A DNA stretch of 32,063 nucleotides from DATCVR01 sp036566745 (GCA_036566745.1 DATCVR010000415.1:1-32063), one strand, 5' to 3'; positions 7,423 to 15,094 are shown, counted from the stretch's first letter. Program-made: numbers and translations. The notes: generated by a model from the sequence alone, not told the origin.

Positions 7423-8895
7423 ATGACCGACACGAGGACACCCGACACCACCTCACGCATCGGGTGGGACGCCGGCTCCAGGAGCTGGATCGTGGGCGAC
7501 GGGGTCACCACACCGGACCAGGTCCCGGAGCTGGACGGGCGGCTGATCCTCGGAAGTGACCTCCTGGCGGAGAACTCGCGCGACCTGGGCCGCATCGTGT
7601 CCGCGCGCCCGGGTGCGGTGCTCCGGCCCGGTTCGGTCGACGACATCGCCGCCATGGTCGGCTTCTGCTGGCAGCGAGGCATCCCGGTGGCGCCCCGGGG
7701 CGAGGCCCACACGACCCATGGCCAGGGCCTGGTCGAGGGCGGCCTGGTCATCGACATGACGGTGCTGAACACCATCCATGCGATCGACGCGGACGGCGCC
7801 GACGTGGACGCCGGGGTCCTGTGGTCCGACCTCGTCGCGCGGGCCGCGGCCGAGGGTCTGCGGGCGGTCAACCTGACCGGTTACCTCAAGCTCACGGTCG
7901 GCGGCACGCTGTCGGTCGGCGGCATCAGCCCGGCCTACCGCGAGGGCGCGCAACTCGACCAGGTCCGCAAACTCCAGGTGGTGACCGGGGCCGGCCGGGT
8001 GGAGTGGTGCTCGCCGGAGGAGAACCCGGCACTGTTCGAGGCAGCGCTGGGCGGGCTGGGCCAGGTCGGCGTCATCACTCGCGCGGTGGTGGACCTCGTG
8101 GCCAGGCCGGAGGCGGTGCGCACGTGGCGGCTGCCGTTCGTCGACGTCGCCGACGCCTTCGCGGCCATGCGAAGCCTGATCGGCCGCGACGAGCTCGACG
8201 AGCTGTACTGCATGGTCCTGCCGCCCGGACCCGACTCGCCCGCCGTCTATCTCGTCCACGCGAGCCGCTACTACGCCACAGCGGCGCCGCCCCAGGACGA
8301 CGCCCTCCTGCGCGACCTGCCCGAGCGTGTCCCCGCGGCCGCACAGGAGCAGTTCGACCTGCCGTACCTCGTCCACGTCTCCGTCTACGACGAGGCGATC
8401 GAACGGCTCCGCCAGGGCGACTGGGACCGCCGCGCCAAGCCGTGGTTCGACGTGTTCCTGCCCGACGAGTCCGTGGAGTCCTACGTCACCGAGGTCGTGC
8501 CCACGCTCGACGCCGACGACTGGTCCCTGCCCGACGGTGGCGGGTTCGTGCTGTTCTTCCCCCATCGGCGCGCGGCGTTCGGCAGGCCCCGGCTGCGGCT
8601 GCCCGACAGCGAGCTGGTGTGGCTGTTCGACATCCTCAACGTCGCGCCCAGGACCAGTGGTCCGGACTTCGTCCGCCGGATGCTGCGCCGCAACCACGGG
8701 CTGTGGGACCGCGCCCGCGCCGTCGGCGGCGTGCGGTACCCGATCGGCTCGCTGGACTTCGGACCCGAGGACTGGCAGCACCACTACGGTGCGACGTTCG
8801 AGGAGGTCACGAGCGCGAAGCGACGGTTCGACCCGGCGGGAATCCTGACTCCTGGGCCGCGGATCTTCGCCCCCCACGGGGCCCCGCCGACGTGA
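7423..8895 (+). CDS. FAD-linked oxidase, cytokinin-dehydrogenase-like
   Basis: A 490-residue PCMH-type flavoprotein (FAD_binding_4). The FAD-binding half has VLRPGSVDDIAAMVGFC and PRGEAHTTHGQG, where His96 sits at the position that binds FAD covalently in cytokinin dehydrogenases (RGxGHSxxGQ). LTVGGTLSVGGIS, QLDQVRKLQVVTG, WCSPEENPALFEAALGGLGQ and VGVITRA follow the cytokinin dehydrogenase pattern closely. The family motif WTDYLxLTVGG, which I recall carries the catalytic Asp, reads LTGYLKLTVGG here with Gly153 instead of Asp, so the substrate may differ. No signal peptide is seen, so it should be cytosolic. ATG 7423 has GGAG five bases upstream; longer in-frame extensions lack family similarity. 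Confidence 0.85.
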   Translation: MTDTRTPDTTSRIGWDAGSRSWIVGDGVTTPDQVPELDGRLILGSDLLAENSRDLGRIVSARPGAVLRPGSVDDIAAMVGFCWQRGIPVAPRGEAHTTHGQGLVEGGLVIDMTVLNTIHAIDADGADVDAGVLWSDLVARAAAEGLRAVNLTGYLKLTVGGTLSVGGISPAYREGAQLDQVRKLQVVTGAGRVEWCSPEENPALFEAALGGLGQVGVITRAVVDLVARPEAVRTWRLPFVDVADAFAAMRSLIGRDELDELYCMVLPPGPDSPAVYLVHASRYYATAAPPQDDALLRDLPERVPAAAQEQFDLPYLVHVSVYDEAIERLRQGDWDRRAKPWFDVFLPDESVESYVTEVVPTLDADDWSLPDGGGFVLFFPHRRAAFGRPRLRLPDSELVWLFDILNVAPRTSGPDFVRRMLRRNHGLWDRARAVGGVRYPIGSLDFGPEDWQHHYGATFEEVTSAKRRFDPAGILTPGPRIFAPHGAPPT

Positions 8896-8934
8896 CGGCG
8901 GTGCTGGGGGCGGAGGTCGAGCAGACGGGAGCGA

Positions 8935-9738
8935 TCAAGGTCGACGAAGGGTGAGTTGATCGCGACCCGGGTGCAGGAACGGCGTGGTGGAGGCGAGGTC
9001 GACGAAGCCCAGCCGCTGCAGGATCGGCCGGCTGTCCTCGGTGGCGTCGACCTGCAGGTAGCGGTATCCCCGAGCCGACGCCTGTGCCGCCCGGTGCGCC
9101 ACGAGCGAGCGGAACGCCCCACGCCCGCGCCAGGCCGCCAGCGTGCCGCCGCCCCAGATGCTCGCGAAGTCGGTGCCGAGATGGAACTCGACCCGCCCGC
9201 CGGAGATCGGCGTGTCGCCGGCCATGGCGACCACCGCGGCCACGGTGGCGGGTCGGCGAGCCAGCCCGGCCAGCACGGCGCGGCCGATACCGGAGTGGTT
9301 CCCGCCGAAGACCGCGTCGTGGACCGACACGAGCGCCTCGGCGCCCGCCGCGTCGACGACCTCCACCAGGTCGATGCCCGGGGGCGGCGGTACGTCGAGG
9401 TCGAGCTCGGCGATCTCGGCGACGAGCACGGTCTCGCTGGGCTGGGGAGCGAACCCGGCGGCGACCAGCCGGGCCGGCAGGTCCGCGGGCCGGTCGTAGG
9501 AGTAGTGCTTCCACTCCCAGGGCCTGGCCTGCTCAGCGAACCGGCCGACCTGAGCGGCGATGACCGCATCGGCGGTGGCGTCGTCGAGGCCGGACCACAC
9601 CACGCCGGTCCATCCGTCGCCGGGCGACATGATCCGCACCACGGCGTCGTCGCGTTCGACGACGCCGTCCGGGGTGCCGGAGTCGGGGCGCCGGCGGAGC
9701 TGCACGTTGAAGGCTTCGAGTGCCGCGTGTCGGTCCAT
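8935..9738 (-). CDS. GNAT family N-acetyltransferase
   Basis: A 267-residue protein with a C-terminal GNAT domain. VAAVVAMAGDTPISGGRVEFHLGTDFASIWGGGTL covers strands 3-4, and AAWRGRGAFRSLVAHRAAQASARGYRYLQVDATEDSRPILQRLGFV covers the acetyl-CoA loop (R-G-R-G-A) and the end of the fold. The N-terminal 100 residues (MDRHAALEAFNVQLRRR) are of the type seen in actinomycete GNAT proteins. An in-frame TTG at 9774 has a better ribosome binding site (GGAGGG, 8 bases away) and would add 12 residues, so the start is uncertain. It is the last gene of the minus-strand run behind the sigma factor (66-base gap). Substrate unknown. Confidence 0.85.
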   Translation of the reverse strand: MDRHAALEAFNVQLRRRPDSGTPDGVVERDDAVVRIMSPGDGWTGVVWSGLDDATADAVIAAQVGRFAEQARPWEWKHYSYDRPADLPARLVAAGFAPQPSETVLVAEIAELDLDVPPPPGIDLVEVVDAAGAEALVSVHDAVFGGNHSGIGRAVLAGLARRPATVAAVVAMAGDTPISGGRVEFHLGTDFASIWGGGTLAAWRGRGAFRSLVAHRAAQASARGYRYLQVDATEDSRPILQRLGFVDLASTTPFLHPGRDQLTLRRP

Positions 9739-9803
9739 GAGCGCAGCCGACCAGAACCACCGCCACGACGGCAACCAGGTTTCCCTCCGAGACCGGCCGG
9801 GGG

Positions 9804-11042
9804 TCAGGTGCTGCGCGGGCCGAGGGCGTGCAGCCGGCGTCGGAGGAAGGCTCGCTCGGCGGCGTTGTCGGTGCGCGCGATCGCCGCTCGGTACGCCTCG
9901 GCGGCCTCGACCTCGCGGCCCAGGCGCCGGAGGAGGACGGCGCGGACCGCGTGGAACAGCTGGAATCCGCTCAGGTCGAGATCGTCGACGAGGGAGAGCG
10001 CCGCGCCCGGTCCGTCGACCTCGGCCACGGCTACGGCCCGGTTGAGGGCCACCACCGGGCTCGGCGCCAGGGCCAGGAGCTGGTCGTACAGCTGCAGGAT
10101 CTGCCACCAGTCGGTGTCGGACGCTGTCGCCGCGTCGCTGTGGACGGCGTTGATCGCGGCCTGGAGCTGGTAGGGCCCTGGTCGGTTGCGTCGCAGGCAG
10201 TGACGGACGATGGCCTGCCCCTCGGCGATCAGGTCGCGATCCCAGCGGCCGCGGTCCTGGTCGGCGAGGAGCACGAGGTCGCCGTCGGGGGTGGTGCGGG
10301 TGGTCCGGCGCGACTCCACGAGCAGCATGAGTGCGAGCAGGCCCTGGACCTCCGGTTCGTCGGGCATCAGCTCGGCGAGGATCCGCCCGAGCCGGATGGC
10401 TTCGGCGCTGAGGTCCTGGCGCAGGAGCTGGTCGCCCGAGCTCGCGGTGTACCCCTCGTTGAAGACGAGGTAGACGACCGCGAGCACGGACCGTAGCCGC
10501 TCCGGGAGGTCGGTCTCGTGGGGGATCCGGTACGGGATGCCGGCGTCGCGGATCTTGCCCTTGGCGCGGACCAGCCGTTGCGCCATGGTCGGCTCGGACA
10601 CCAGGAACGCGCGGGCGATCTCGGCCGTGGTCAGTCCGCCCAGGAGCCGCAACGTCAGGGCGACCTGGGCGGCGGTGCCGAGGGCGGGGTGGCAGCAGGT
10701 GAAGATCAGGCGCAGCCGGTCGTCACGCACGGGTCCCTCCTCGGCCGGTTGGTCGTGGGCGTACTGCAAGGCGGCCTGAGCGTGCCGGCGGTCGCGGGTG
10801 GCCTCGCGGCGGAGGCGGTCCACGGTGCGGTTGCGCGCGGTGGTGATGATCCACCCGGCCGGGCTCGGCGGGAGCCCGGCCGACGGCCACCGCTGGACGG
10901 CGGCGACGAAGGCGTCCTGGACCCCTTCCTCGGCGAGGTCGATGTCGCCGAAGGTCCGGACCAGGACGGCTACCGCGCGACCGTACTGCTCGCGGAAGAT
11001 CCGCTCGATCTCGCCCGGCGGGAGGTCCGGCACCTCGGCCAT
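9804..11042 (-). CDS. ECF42-like RNA polymerase sigma factor with C-terminal extension
   Basis: A 412-residue sigma factor. Region 2 is at about residues 13-80 (IFREQYGRAVAVLVRTFGD, AEEGVQDAFVAAVQRW, PAGWIITTARNRTVDRLRRE) and region 4 at about 141-180 (GGLTTAEIARAFLVSEPTMAQRLVRAKGKIR). The remaining 230 residues form the helical, TPR-like extension (DUF6596) that marks ECF42 proteins. The start ATG overlaps the stop of the YCII gene (TGATG), indicating translational coupling. Linkage to a DGPF/YCII protein is the defining context of ECF42. There is no anti-sigma gene nearby, in line with the group, where the C-terminal extension is thought to control activity. Likely targets are DGPF-type genes. 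Confidence 0.93.
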   Translation of the reverse strand: MAEVPDLPPGEIERIFREQYGRAVAVLVRTFGDIDLAEEGVQDAFVAAVQRWPSAGLPPSPAGWIITTARNRTVDRLRREATRDRRHAQAALQYAHDQPAEEGPVRDDRLRLIFTCCHPALGTAAQVALTLRLLGGLTTAEIARAFLVSEPTMAQRLVRAKGKIRDAGIPYRIPHETDLPERLRSVLAVVYLVFNEGYTASSGDQLLRQDLSAEAIRLGRILAELMPDEPEVQGLLALMLLVESRRTTRTTPDGDLVLLADQDRGRWDRDLIAEGQAIVRHCLRRNRPGPYQLQAAINAVHSDAATASDTDWWQILQLYDQLLALAPSPVVALNRAVAVAEVDGPGAALSLVDDLDLSGFQLFHAVRAVLLRRLGREVEAAEAYRAAIARTDNAAERAFLRRRLHALGPRST

Positions 11043-11398
11043 CAGTCGTCGGTCCCGCCCTGGAACGGCCGGACCTCGACCGGCAGGAGGGCGACCGCCC
11101 GGGCGAGCTTGCGGCCCCATGCGAGAGCCGCATCGAGGTCCGGAGCCTCGATGACGGTGAAGCCGCCCAGGTGTTCCTTGCCCTCGGCGTATGGGCCATC
11201 GGTCATCAGCACGTCGCCGTCGGCGTGGCGGAGCACGGTGGCCGTGCTCGGGGGATGCAAGCCACCCGAGAACACCCAGGCGCCGGCGGCCTTGAGCTCC
11301 TGCTCGAGGGCTTCGAGGTCGCGCATCACCGGCTCGAGCACCTCGGCCGGGGGCGGATCTCCGTCGGGCTGATAGATGCTGAGCAAGTACCGCTTCAT
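11042..11398 (-). CDS. YCII/DGPF-domain protein
   Basis: A 118-residue YCII-related protein. The DGPF hallmark appears as LMTDGPYAEGKEHLGGFTVIEA, preceded by the N-terminal strand MKRYLLSIYQPDG. Such proteins are small ferredoxin-like dimers; some act as lyases or dehalogenases, but the ones next to ECF42 sigma factors have no assigned reaction. ATG 11398 is preceded by GAGGAGG and is preferred to an upstream extension. Its stop codon overlaps the sigma factor start by one base, so the two are co-translated. Confidence 0.92.
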   Translation of the reverse strand: MKRYLLSIYQPDGDPPPAEVLEPVMRDLEALEQELKAAGAWVFSGGLHPPSTATVLRHADGDVLMTDGPYAEGKEHLGGFTVIEAPDLDAALAWGRKLARAVALLPVEVRPFQGGTDD

Positions 11399-11444
11399 CG
11401 GTCGACCTCCTCGACGAACTGACGTTACCGCTGGCATCGGGCGC

Positions 11445-12044
11445 TCAGCCGGTCGTCGCGACGGCCGGCTGGTACGTCGCGATGATCACGCCGGTGGTCG
11501 TGGTCACGGAGTCGACCAGGCGGAGTGGCACGAGCGTGCCGTCGGCGTCGAAGAGCCGGCGGCCCGAGCCCAGGACCAGCGGGTGGATCAGCAGCACGTA
11601 CCGGTCGACCAGCCCCGCGCGGGCCAGCGACCGGACCAGCTCTCCGCTGCCGAGGACGACGATGTCCGGGCCCGCCGGCTCTCTCAGCGCGGCCACCGCG
11701 TCCGTGGCCTCGCCGTCGAGGAGGGTGGAGTTGTTCCAGGCCAGCGGCTCCTTGAGGGTCGTGGACGCGACGTACTTCGTGGCGTTGTTGATCACCTCGG
11801 TGTACGGATTGTCGGCGGGCATGTGCGGCCAGACCGCGGCGAAGTCCTCGTAGGTCCGCCGACCGAGCAGGATCGGCCCGGCCGTCGTCATGCCCTCGGC
11901 CATGTGCTGGCCCAGCACCGCGTCGGTGTAGGGCTGCGCCCAGCCGCCGTGCTCGAAGCCGCCACGGGTGTCCTCGTCGGGCCGGCCGGGTCCTTGCATC
12001 ACGCCGTCCAGCGTCAGACTGTTGACCACGACGATCTCGCTCAT
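11445..12044 (-). CDS. Dihydrofolate reductase-like protein (RibD C-terminal fold)
   Basis: A 199-residue protein of the RibD_C/DHFR-like family: IVVVNSLTLDGVMQGPG at the N-terminus, ILLGRRTYEDFAAVWPHM in the cofactor region and IVVLGSGELVRSLARAGLVDRYVLLIHPLVLGSGRRLF at the end. Members are NADPH-binding reductases of mostly unknown substrate and are often found beside DGPF proteins and ECF sigma factors. ATG 12044 has GGAGG eight bases upstream. An in-frame ATG at 12110 would place a large hairpin inside the coding sequence and has a poor binding site, so it is rejected. It lies 46 bases ahead of the YCII gene and probably shares its transcript. Confidence 0.9.
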   Translation of the reverse strand: MSEIVVVNSLTLDGVMQGPGRPDEDTRGGFEHGGWAQPYTDAVLGQHMAEGMTTAGPILLGRRTYEDFAAVWPHMPADNPYTEVINNATKYVASTTLKEPLAWNNSTLLDGEATDAVAALREPAGPDIVVLGSGELVRSLARAGLVDRYVLLIHPLVLGSGRRLFDADGTLVPLRLVDSVTTTTGVIIATYQPAVATTG

Positions 12045-12057
12045 CTCGGGTGCCTCC

Positions 12058-12099
12058 GTCGAAGGTGGGGCCGGCGCGGTACCGGCGCTCACCTTCGAC
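12058..12099 (-). promoter_or_regulatory. Large hairpin abutting the ribosome binding site
   Basis: Arms GTCGAAGGTG (12058-12067) and CACCTTCGAC (12090-12099) are perfectly complementary. Inside them GCCGG (12070-12074) pairs with CCGGC (12082-12086), leaving a seven-base loop. On the minus-strand transcript the 3' base of the stem directly touches the GGAGG (12053-12057) of the dihydrofolate-reductase-like gene. It may terminate the upstream SHOCT transcript, act as an operator, or be a leader structure affecting translation. Confidence 0.6.
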
Positions 12100-12140
12100 A
12101 CGAACGGCATCCGGCCGGATCGACACCCGCGAGCGAACGA

Positions 12141-12419
12141 TCAGGCGTCGGGACCGCGATCGCGCAGGACCGACAGGCGCGACAGGTACTCGTCCTCGTC
12201 GATGTCGCCGCGGGCGAAACGGGTGGCCAACAGCTGTTCCGCGCTCGCCCGGTGGGCAGCCGGGACCGTGGGCGTCGGCGCGGTCTGGCGCCGCACGAGC
12301 ACGACCATGACCGCGCCGACGGCCAGCAGGATCAGCAGGAAGCTCAGGCCCCACCACGGTCCGCCCCAGCCGCCGTCGCCGTGCCAGGCGGGGTTCCAGT
12401 TCAGCAGAATGTCGTTCAT
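12141..12419 (-). CDS. Small SHOCT-domain membrane protein
   Basis: A 92-residue protein with one transmembrane segment at about residues 23-43 (WGLSFLLILLAVGAVMVVLV) after a Trp- and Gly-rich N-terminus. It has a C-terminal SHOCT motif (ASAEQLLATRFARGDIDEDEYLSRLSVLR). SHOCT proteins are short, usually membrane-anchored and of unknown role, possibly in oligomerisation. ATG 12419 is chosen over the GTG two codons upstream because GGAGAAGG is then correctly spaced. It is divergent from the kinase gene at 12576. Confidence 0.85.
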   Translation of the reverse strand: MNDILLNWNPAWHGDGGWGGPWWGLSFLLILLAVGAVMVVLVRRQTAPTPTVPAAHRASAEQLLATRFARGDIDEDEYLSRLSVLRDRGPDA

Positions 12420-12575
12420 GGTCACCTTCTCCGGTGTCGATGGGCTGTGCTGTCGAGCGTGCCCGCTCGGCCGGAGTTGGGAATCCGTCGTGGAACGGAC
12501 ATCGGCCTACGTCCACGAACGTACGTCGGCGAGGCGAGGATGTGTGGCCGCGATGCCAGACCGGAGGATGACGGC

Positions 12576-13145
12576 ATGAACAACGCTCCGATGGACCAGC
12601 CGGGGCGGGTGATCGTGGTCTCCGGACCGCCCGGTGCGGGCAAGACCACGGTGGCCCGGCTGCTCGCCGATGGGTTGCCGGTCAGCGTCCACCTGCACTC
12701 CGACGACTTCTACCTCTGCATCCGGCAAGGGCTGGTCGCGCCCTTCCTCCCCGAGTCGCACCGGCAGAACGAGGTGGTCCTGGGTGTGGTCGCGGACGCC
12801 GCCGCGGGCTACGCCGTGGGTGGCTACGAGGTGGTCTGCGACGGGGTCGTCGGGCCGTGGTTCCTCGACGTGTTCCGGGCGGCGGCCAGCGCTCGATCCG
12901 TCGCCCTGCACTACGTGGTGCTGCGGCCCGACGAGCAGACCACGCTGCGCCGGGCCGGTGGCCGGGGGGTGGGCGCGCTCACCGATCCCGGGCCGGTGCG
13001 GTCGCTGCACCAGCTGTTCGCCGACCTCGGTCAATACGAACCACAGGCGATCGACTCCTCGGGCCTCGACGCGGAGACGACGGCCGTCGCCGTGCGGCGA
13101 GGGCTCGACGCCGGGCGGTTCGAGCTGGATCCAGGAGTGGCGTGA
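12576..13145 (+). CDS. P-loop kinase-like AAA ATPase
   Basis: A 189-residue single-domain P-loop protein. Walker A is GPPGAGKT at residues 17-24. LHSDDFYLCI follows at about 40-49, the position of the substrate-binding Asp in small-molecule kinases such as gluconate kinase, chloramphenicol phosphotransferase and zeta toxins. VVCDGVVGPWFLD resembles their Walker B-like strand, and the basic segment LRRAGGRGVGALTDPG may be the lid. The substrate is unknown. No antitoxin-like partner is adjacent, so a zeta-toxin role is unlikely. ATG 12576 has GGAGGAT upstream. Confidence 0.82.
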   Translation: MNNAPMDQPGRVIVVSGPPGAGKTTVARLLADGLPVSVHLHSDDFYLCIRQGLVAPFLPESHRQNEVVLGVVADAAAGYAVGGYEVVCDGVVGPWFLDVFRAAASARSVALHYVVLRPDEQTTLRRAGGRGVGALTDPGPVRSLHQLFADLGQYEPQAIDSSGLDAETTAVAVRRGLDAGRFELDPGVA

Positions 13146-13209
13146 GTTCGCCGAGGTCGGGCCTGAAATCCAGGTGAGTGTCGGGTGTGTCCCCCATAGG
13201 GTGACCGCC

Positions 13210-14127
13210 ATGACCAGATCCGGATCGTCCAGGTCGTGGCTGCCGATCGCGGCGGTGGGCGTGACGCTCGTGCTGTGGGCGTCGGCGTTCGTGGCCATCC
13301 GCCACCTCGGCCCGGTGATCTCTCCGGGCGCGCTGTCGCTCGGACGGCTGCTCGTGGGCTCGCTCGTCCTCGGGCTCCTGCTGGCGACCCGCACCCGACG
13401 CTGGCCGACCCGGCGGGACTGGCTGCCCCTGATCACGATCGGCGTGCTCTGGTTCGGCATCTACAACGTCTCGCTGAACGCCGCCGAACAGCGGATCGAC
13501 GCGGGCACGGCCAGCATGCTGATCCAGACCTCGCCGATTCTGATCGCGGTGCTCGCCGTCGTCGTGCTTCACGAGCGGGTGTCGCCCTACCTCGCGCCGG
13601 GGCTGCTCCTGGCCTTCGTGGGCGTCGTGGTGATCTCGTTGGCGGGCTCGGACGACGGCGGTGGCCAGGACGTCCTCGGCGTGGTGCTGACCCTCGTCGC
13701 GGCGGTCGTGTACTCGGTCAGCGTGATCCTGCAGAAGCCGCTGCTGGGCCGCCTGCCGGCGCTCGAGGTCACCTGGATCGCCTGCACGGTGGGAGCGGTA
13801 GCCTGCCTGCCCTTCGCCGGCTCACTCGTCCACGACGTCCAGGAGGCGCCGGCGAGCTCGCTGTGGTGGATCGTCTACCTCGGCGTGTTCCCCACGGCCA
13901 TCGCATTCACGACCTGGGCCTACGCGCTGACCCATATGAGCGCCGCGAACATGGGTGCCACCACCTATCTCGTCCCGCCCATCACCATCGCGCTGGGCTG
14001 GCTCCTGCTCGATGAGGTGCCGCCTGTGCTCGCGGTGCTGGGCGGTGTGTTGTGCCTGGTCGGCGTGGCTGTGGCGCGGCGGCGGCCACGGTTGCGCGAC
14101 GTCGAGGTCACGGTCTCGGAGGGGTAG
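13210..14127 (+). CDS. EamA-family (DMT) exporter, second copy
   Basis: A 305-residue ten-helix transporter with two EamA repeats: TLVLWASAFVAIRHLG, SPGALSLGRLLVGSLVLG, IDAGTASMLIQTSPILIAV and YLGVFPTAIAFTTWAYAL. It is clearly paralogous to the exporter at 3768, but here there is no adjacent LysR gene. The next gene starts immediately after its stop (TAG then ATG), so the two are co-transcribed. GTG 13201 is an in-frame alternative start three codons upstream. Substrate unknown. Confidence 0.9.
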   Translation: MTRSGSSRSWLPIAAVGVTLVLWASAFVAIRHLGPVISPGALSLGRLLVGSLVLGLLLATRTRRWPTRRDWLPLITIGVLWFGIYNVSLNAAEQRIDAGTASMLIQTSPILIAVLAVVVLHERVSPYLAPGLLLAFVGVVVISLAGSDDGGGQDVLGVVLTLVAAVVYSVSVILQKPLLGRLPALEVTWIACTVGAVACLPFAGSLVHDVQEAPASSLWWIVYLGVFPTAIAFTTWAYALTHMSAANMGATTYLVPPITIALGWLLLDEVPPVLAVLGGVLCLVGVAVARRRPRLRDVEVTVSEG

Positions 14128-14640
14128 ATGAACGCCGGGGGAGAGCTGATCGGACGGCTGGTCGTCCTGGTCCCGGTGACGGCCGAGCACGTGGCCGACC
14201 TGCAGCGGATCCTGCGCACCCCGGAGGTGCGGGCCCGGTGGGGCGACGAGGACGTCTCGCCCCGGTGGCCGCTCGACGACCCCGACGTCGTGCCGTTCGC
14301 GGTGCTCGACGACGGCGAGGTGTGCGGCATGGCGCAGTACGGCGAGGAGACCGACCCGATGTACCGCCACGCCTCGATCGACATCTTCCTCGACCCGGCG
14401 GTGCACGGGCGGGGCATCGGCCGCGACGCGGTGCGCACGCTGGCGCGGCACCTCTTCGCCGATCGCGGACACCATCGGCTGGTGATCGACCCCGCGGCCG
14501 ACAACGAGCCGGCCATCCGCGCCTACACGGCCGCCGGGTTCCGCCCGGTCGGCGTGATGCGCAGGTACGAGCGCGATGCTGACGGCACGGGTTGGCACGA
14601 CGGCCTGCTCATGGACCTGCTGGCCGACGACTTCGAGTGA
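14128..14640 (+). CDS. GNAT family N-acetyltransferase (RimJ/RimL or AAC(6')-like)
   Basis: A 170-residue GNAT protein. VPVTAEHVADLQRILRTPEVRARWGDED is the typical N-terminal part, ASIDIFLDPAVHGRGIGRDAVRTLARHLF carries the acetyl-CoA loop (G-R-G-I-G), and NEPAIRAYTAAGFRPVGVMRRYERDADGTGWHDGLLMDLL is the C-terminal part common to the AAC(6')-type group. Similar proteins are often named aminoglycoside 6'-acetyltransferases by homology alone, so resistance should not be assumed. The start codon directly follows the stop of the exporter gene, implying translational coupling. Confidence 0.88.
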   Translation: MNAGGELIGRLVVLVPVTAEHVADLQRILRTPEVRARWGDEDVSPRWPLDDPDVVPFAVLDDGEVCGMAQYGEETDPMYRHASIDIFLDPAVHGRGIGRDAVRTLARHLFADRGHHRLVIDPAADNEPAIRAYTAAGFRPVGVMRRYERDADGTGWHDGLLMDLLADDFE

Positions 14641-14672
14641 GTCCGCCGGCGTCGGCGATACCGGCCGGACGG

Positions 14673-14723
14673 TTGACAGCGGGTCGAGTCGAGAGTACAA
14701 ATCCAAGTGGTTATGTAACTTGG
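14673..14723 (+). promoter_or_regulatory. Promoter and candidate ArsR operator
   Basis: TTGACA (14673-14678), a 17-base spacer and TACAAA (14696-14701) form the best promoter in the window. Transcription should begin near 14708. An inverted repeat CCAAGT-N9-ACTTGG (14703-14723) covers the expected start site, as an ArsR autoregulatory operator would. GGTTATGTA occurs twice (14709-14717 and 14725-14733), the second copy running into the start codon. Confidence 0.65.
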
Positions 14724-14728
14724 AGGTT

Positions 14729-15085
14729 ATGTACGTGACTCTGGACCAGCTCGACGTGACGTTCGCGGCGCTCGCCGATCCGACCCGGCGCGCCATCCTG
14801 ACCCGGCTGGCGACGGGCGAGGCAACCGTGACCGAGCTGGCCGCGCCGTTCCACATGAGCCAGCCGGCCGTGTCCAAGCACCTCAAGGTCCTCGAACGCG
14901 CCGGCCTCATCTCGCGCGGCCGCGACGCCCAGCGGCGTCCGTGCCGGCTCGAGGCGCGGCCACTGAAGGCCGCGACGGACTGGCTCGAGAACTACCGCAG
15001 CTACTGGGAAGAGAGCTTTCAGAGCCTCGATGTCCTGCTCGACGAACTCAAGACCCTGCATCGGCCCGCCGACGACGGCAGCTGA
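14729..15085 (+). CDS. ArsR family winged-helix regulator
   Basis: A 118-residue ArsR-type repressor: FAALADPTRRAILTRLATGEATVTELA, then HMSQPAVSKHLKVLERAGLISRGRD. The metal-binding cysteine motif of ArsR/SmtB is absent, so it is of the non-metal type that usually sits next to an SRPBCC gene. The start is ambiguous. ATG 14729 is only two bases from GGAGG, whereas GTG 14735 is at the ideal eight bases and would give a 116-residue protein. It is the first gene of the operon running through SRPBCC and VOC genes and probably controls it. Confidence 0.92.
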   Translation: MYVTLDQLDVTFAALADPTRRAILTRLATGEATVTELAAPFHMSQPAVSKHLKVLERAGLISRGRDAQRRPCRLEARPLKAATDWLENYRSYWEESFQSLDVLLDELKTLHRPADDGS

Positions 15086-15094
15086 GAGGAACCG

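Noticed and set aside
12095..12100. TGTCGA on the minus strand, as I recall a -35 element of ECF42 promoters, ahead of the DHFR-like gene
   Set aside because: No matching -10 element (CGAC or CGTC) occurs at a normal distance, and the bases are part of the hairpin arm.
12435..12456. Two TGTCGA sequences on the plus strand ahead of the kinase gene
   Set aside because: They are over 110 bases from the start and no -10 partner is evident.
11376..12575. A 400-codon upstream extension of the kinase frame
   Set aside because: It overlaps the DHFR-like and SHOCT genes, is of shadow composition, and the ribosome binding site lies just before ATG 12576.
12576..13145. Zeta-toxin of a toxin-antitoxin pair
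   Set aside because: The P-loop fold is compatible, but no small antitoxin gene lies next to it and the upstream neighbour is a divergent SHOCT membrane protein.
14128..14640. Aminoglycoside resistance gene
   Set aside because: Only general GNAT similarity is visible; acceptor residues that define aminoglycoside acetyltransferases cannot be confirmed.
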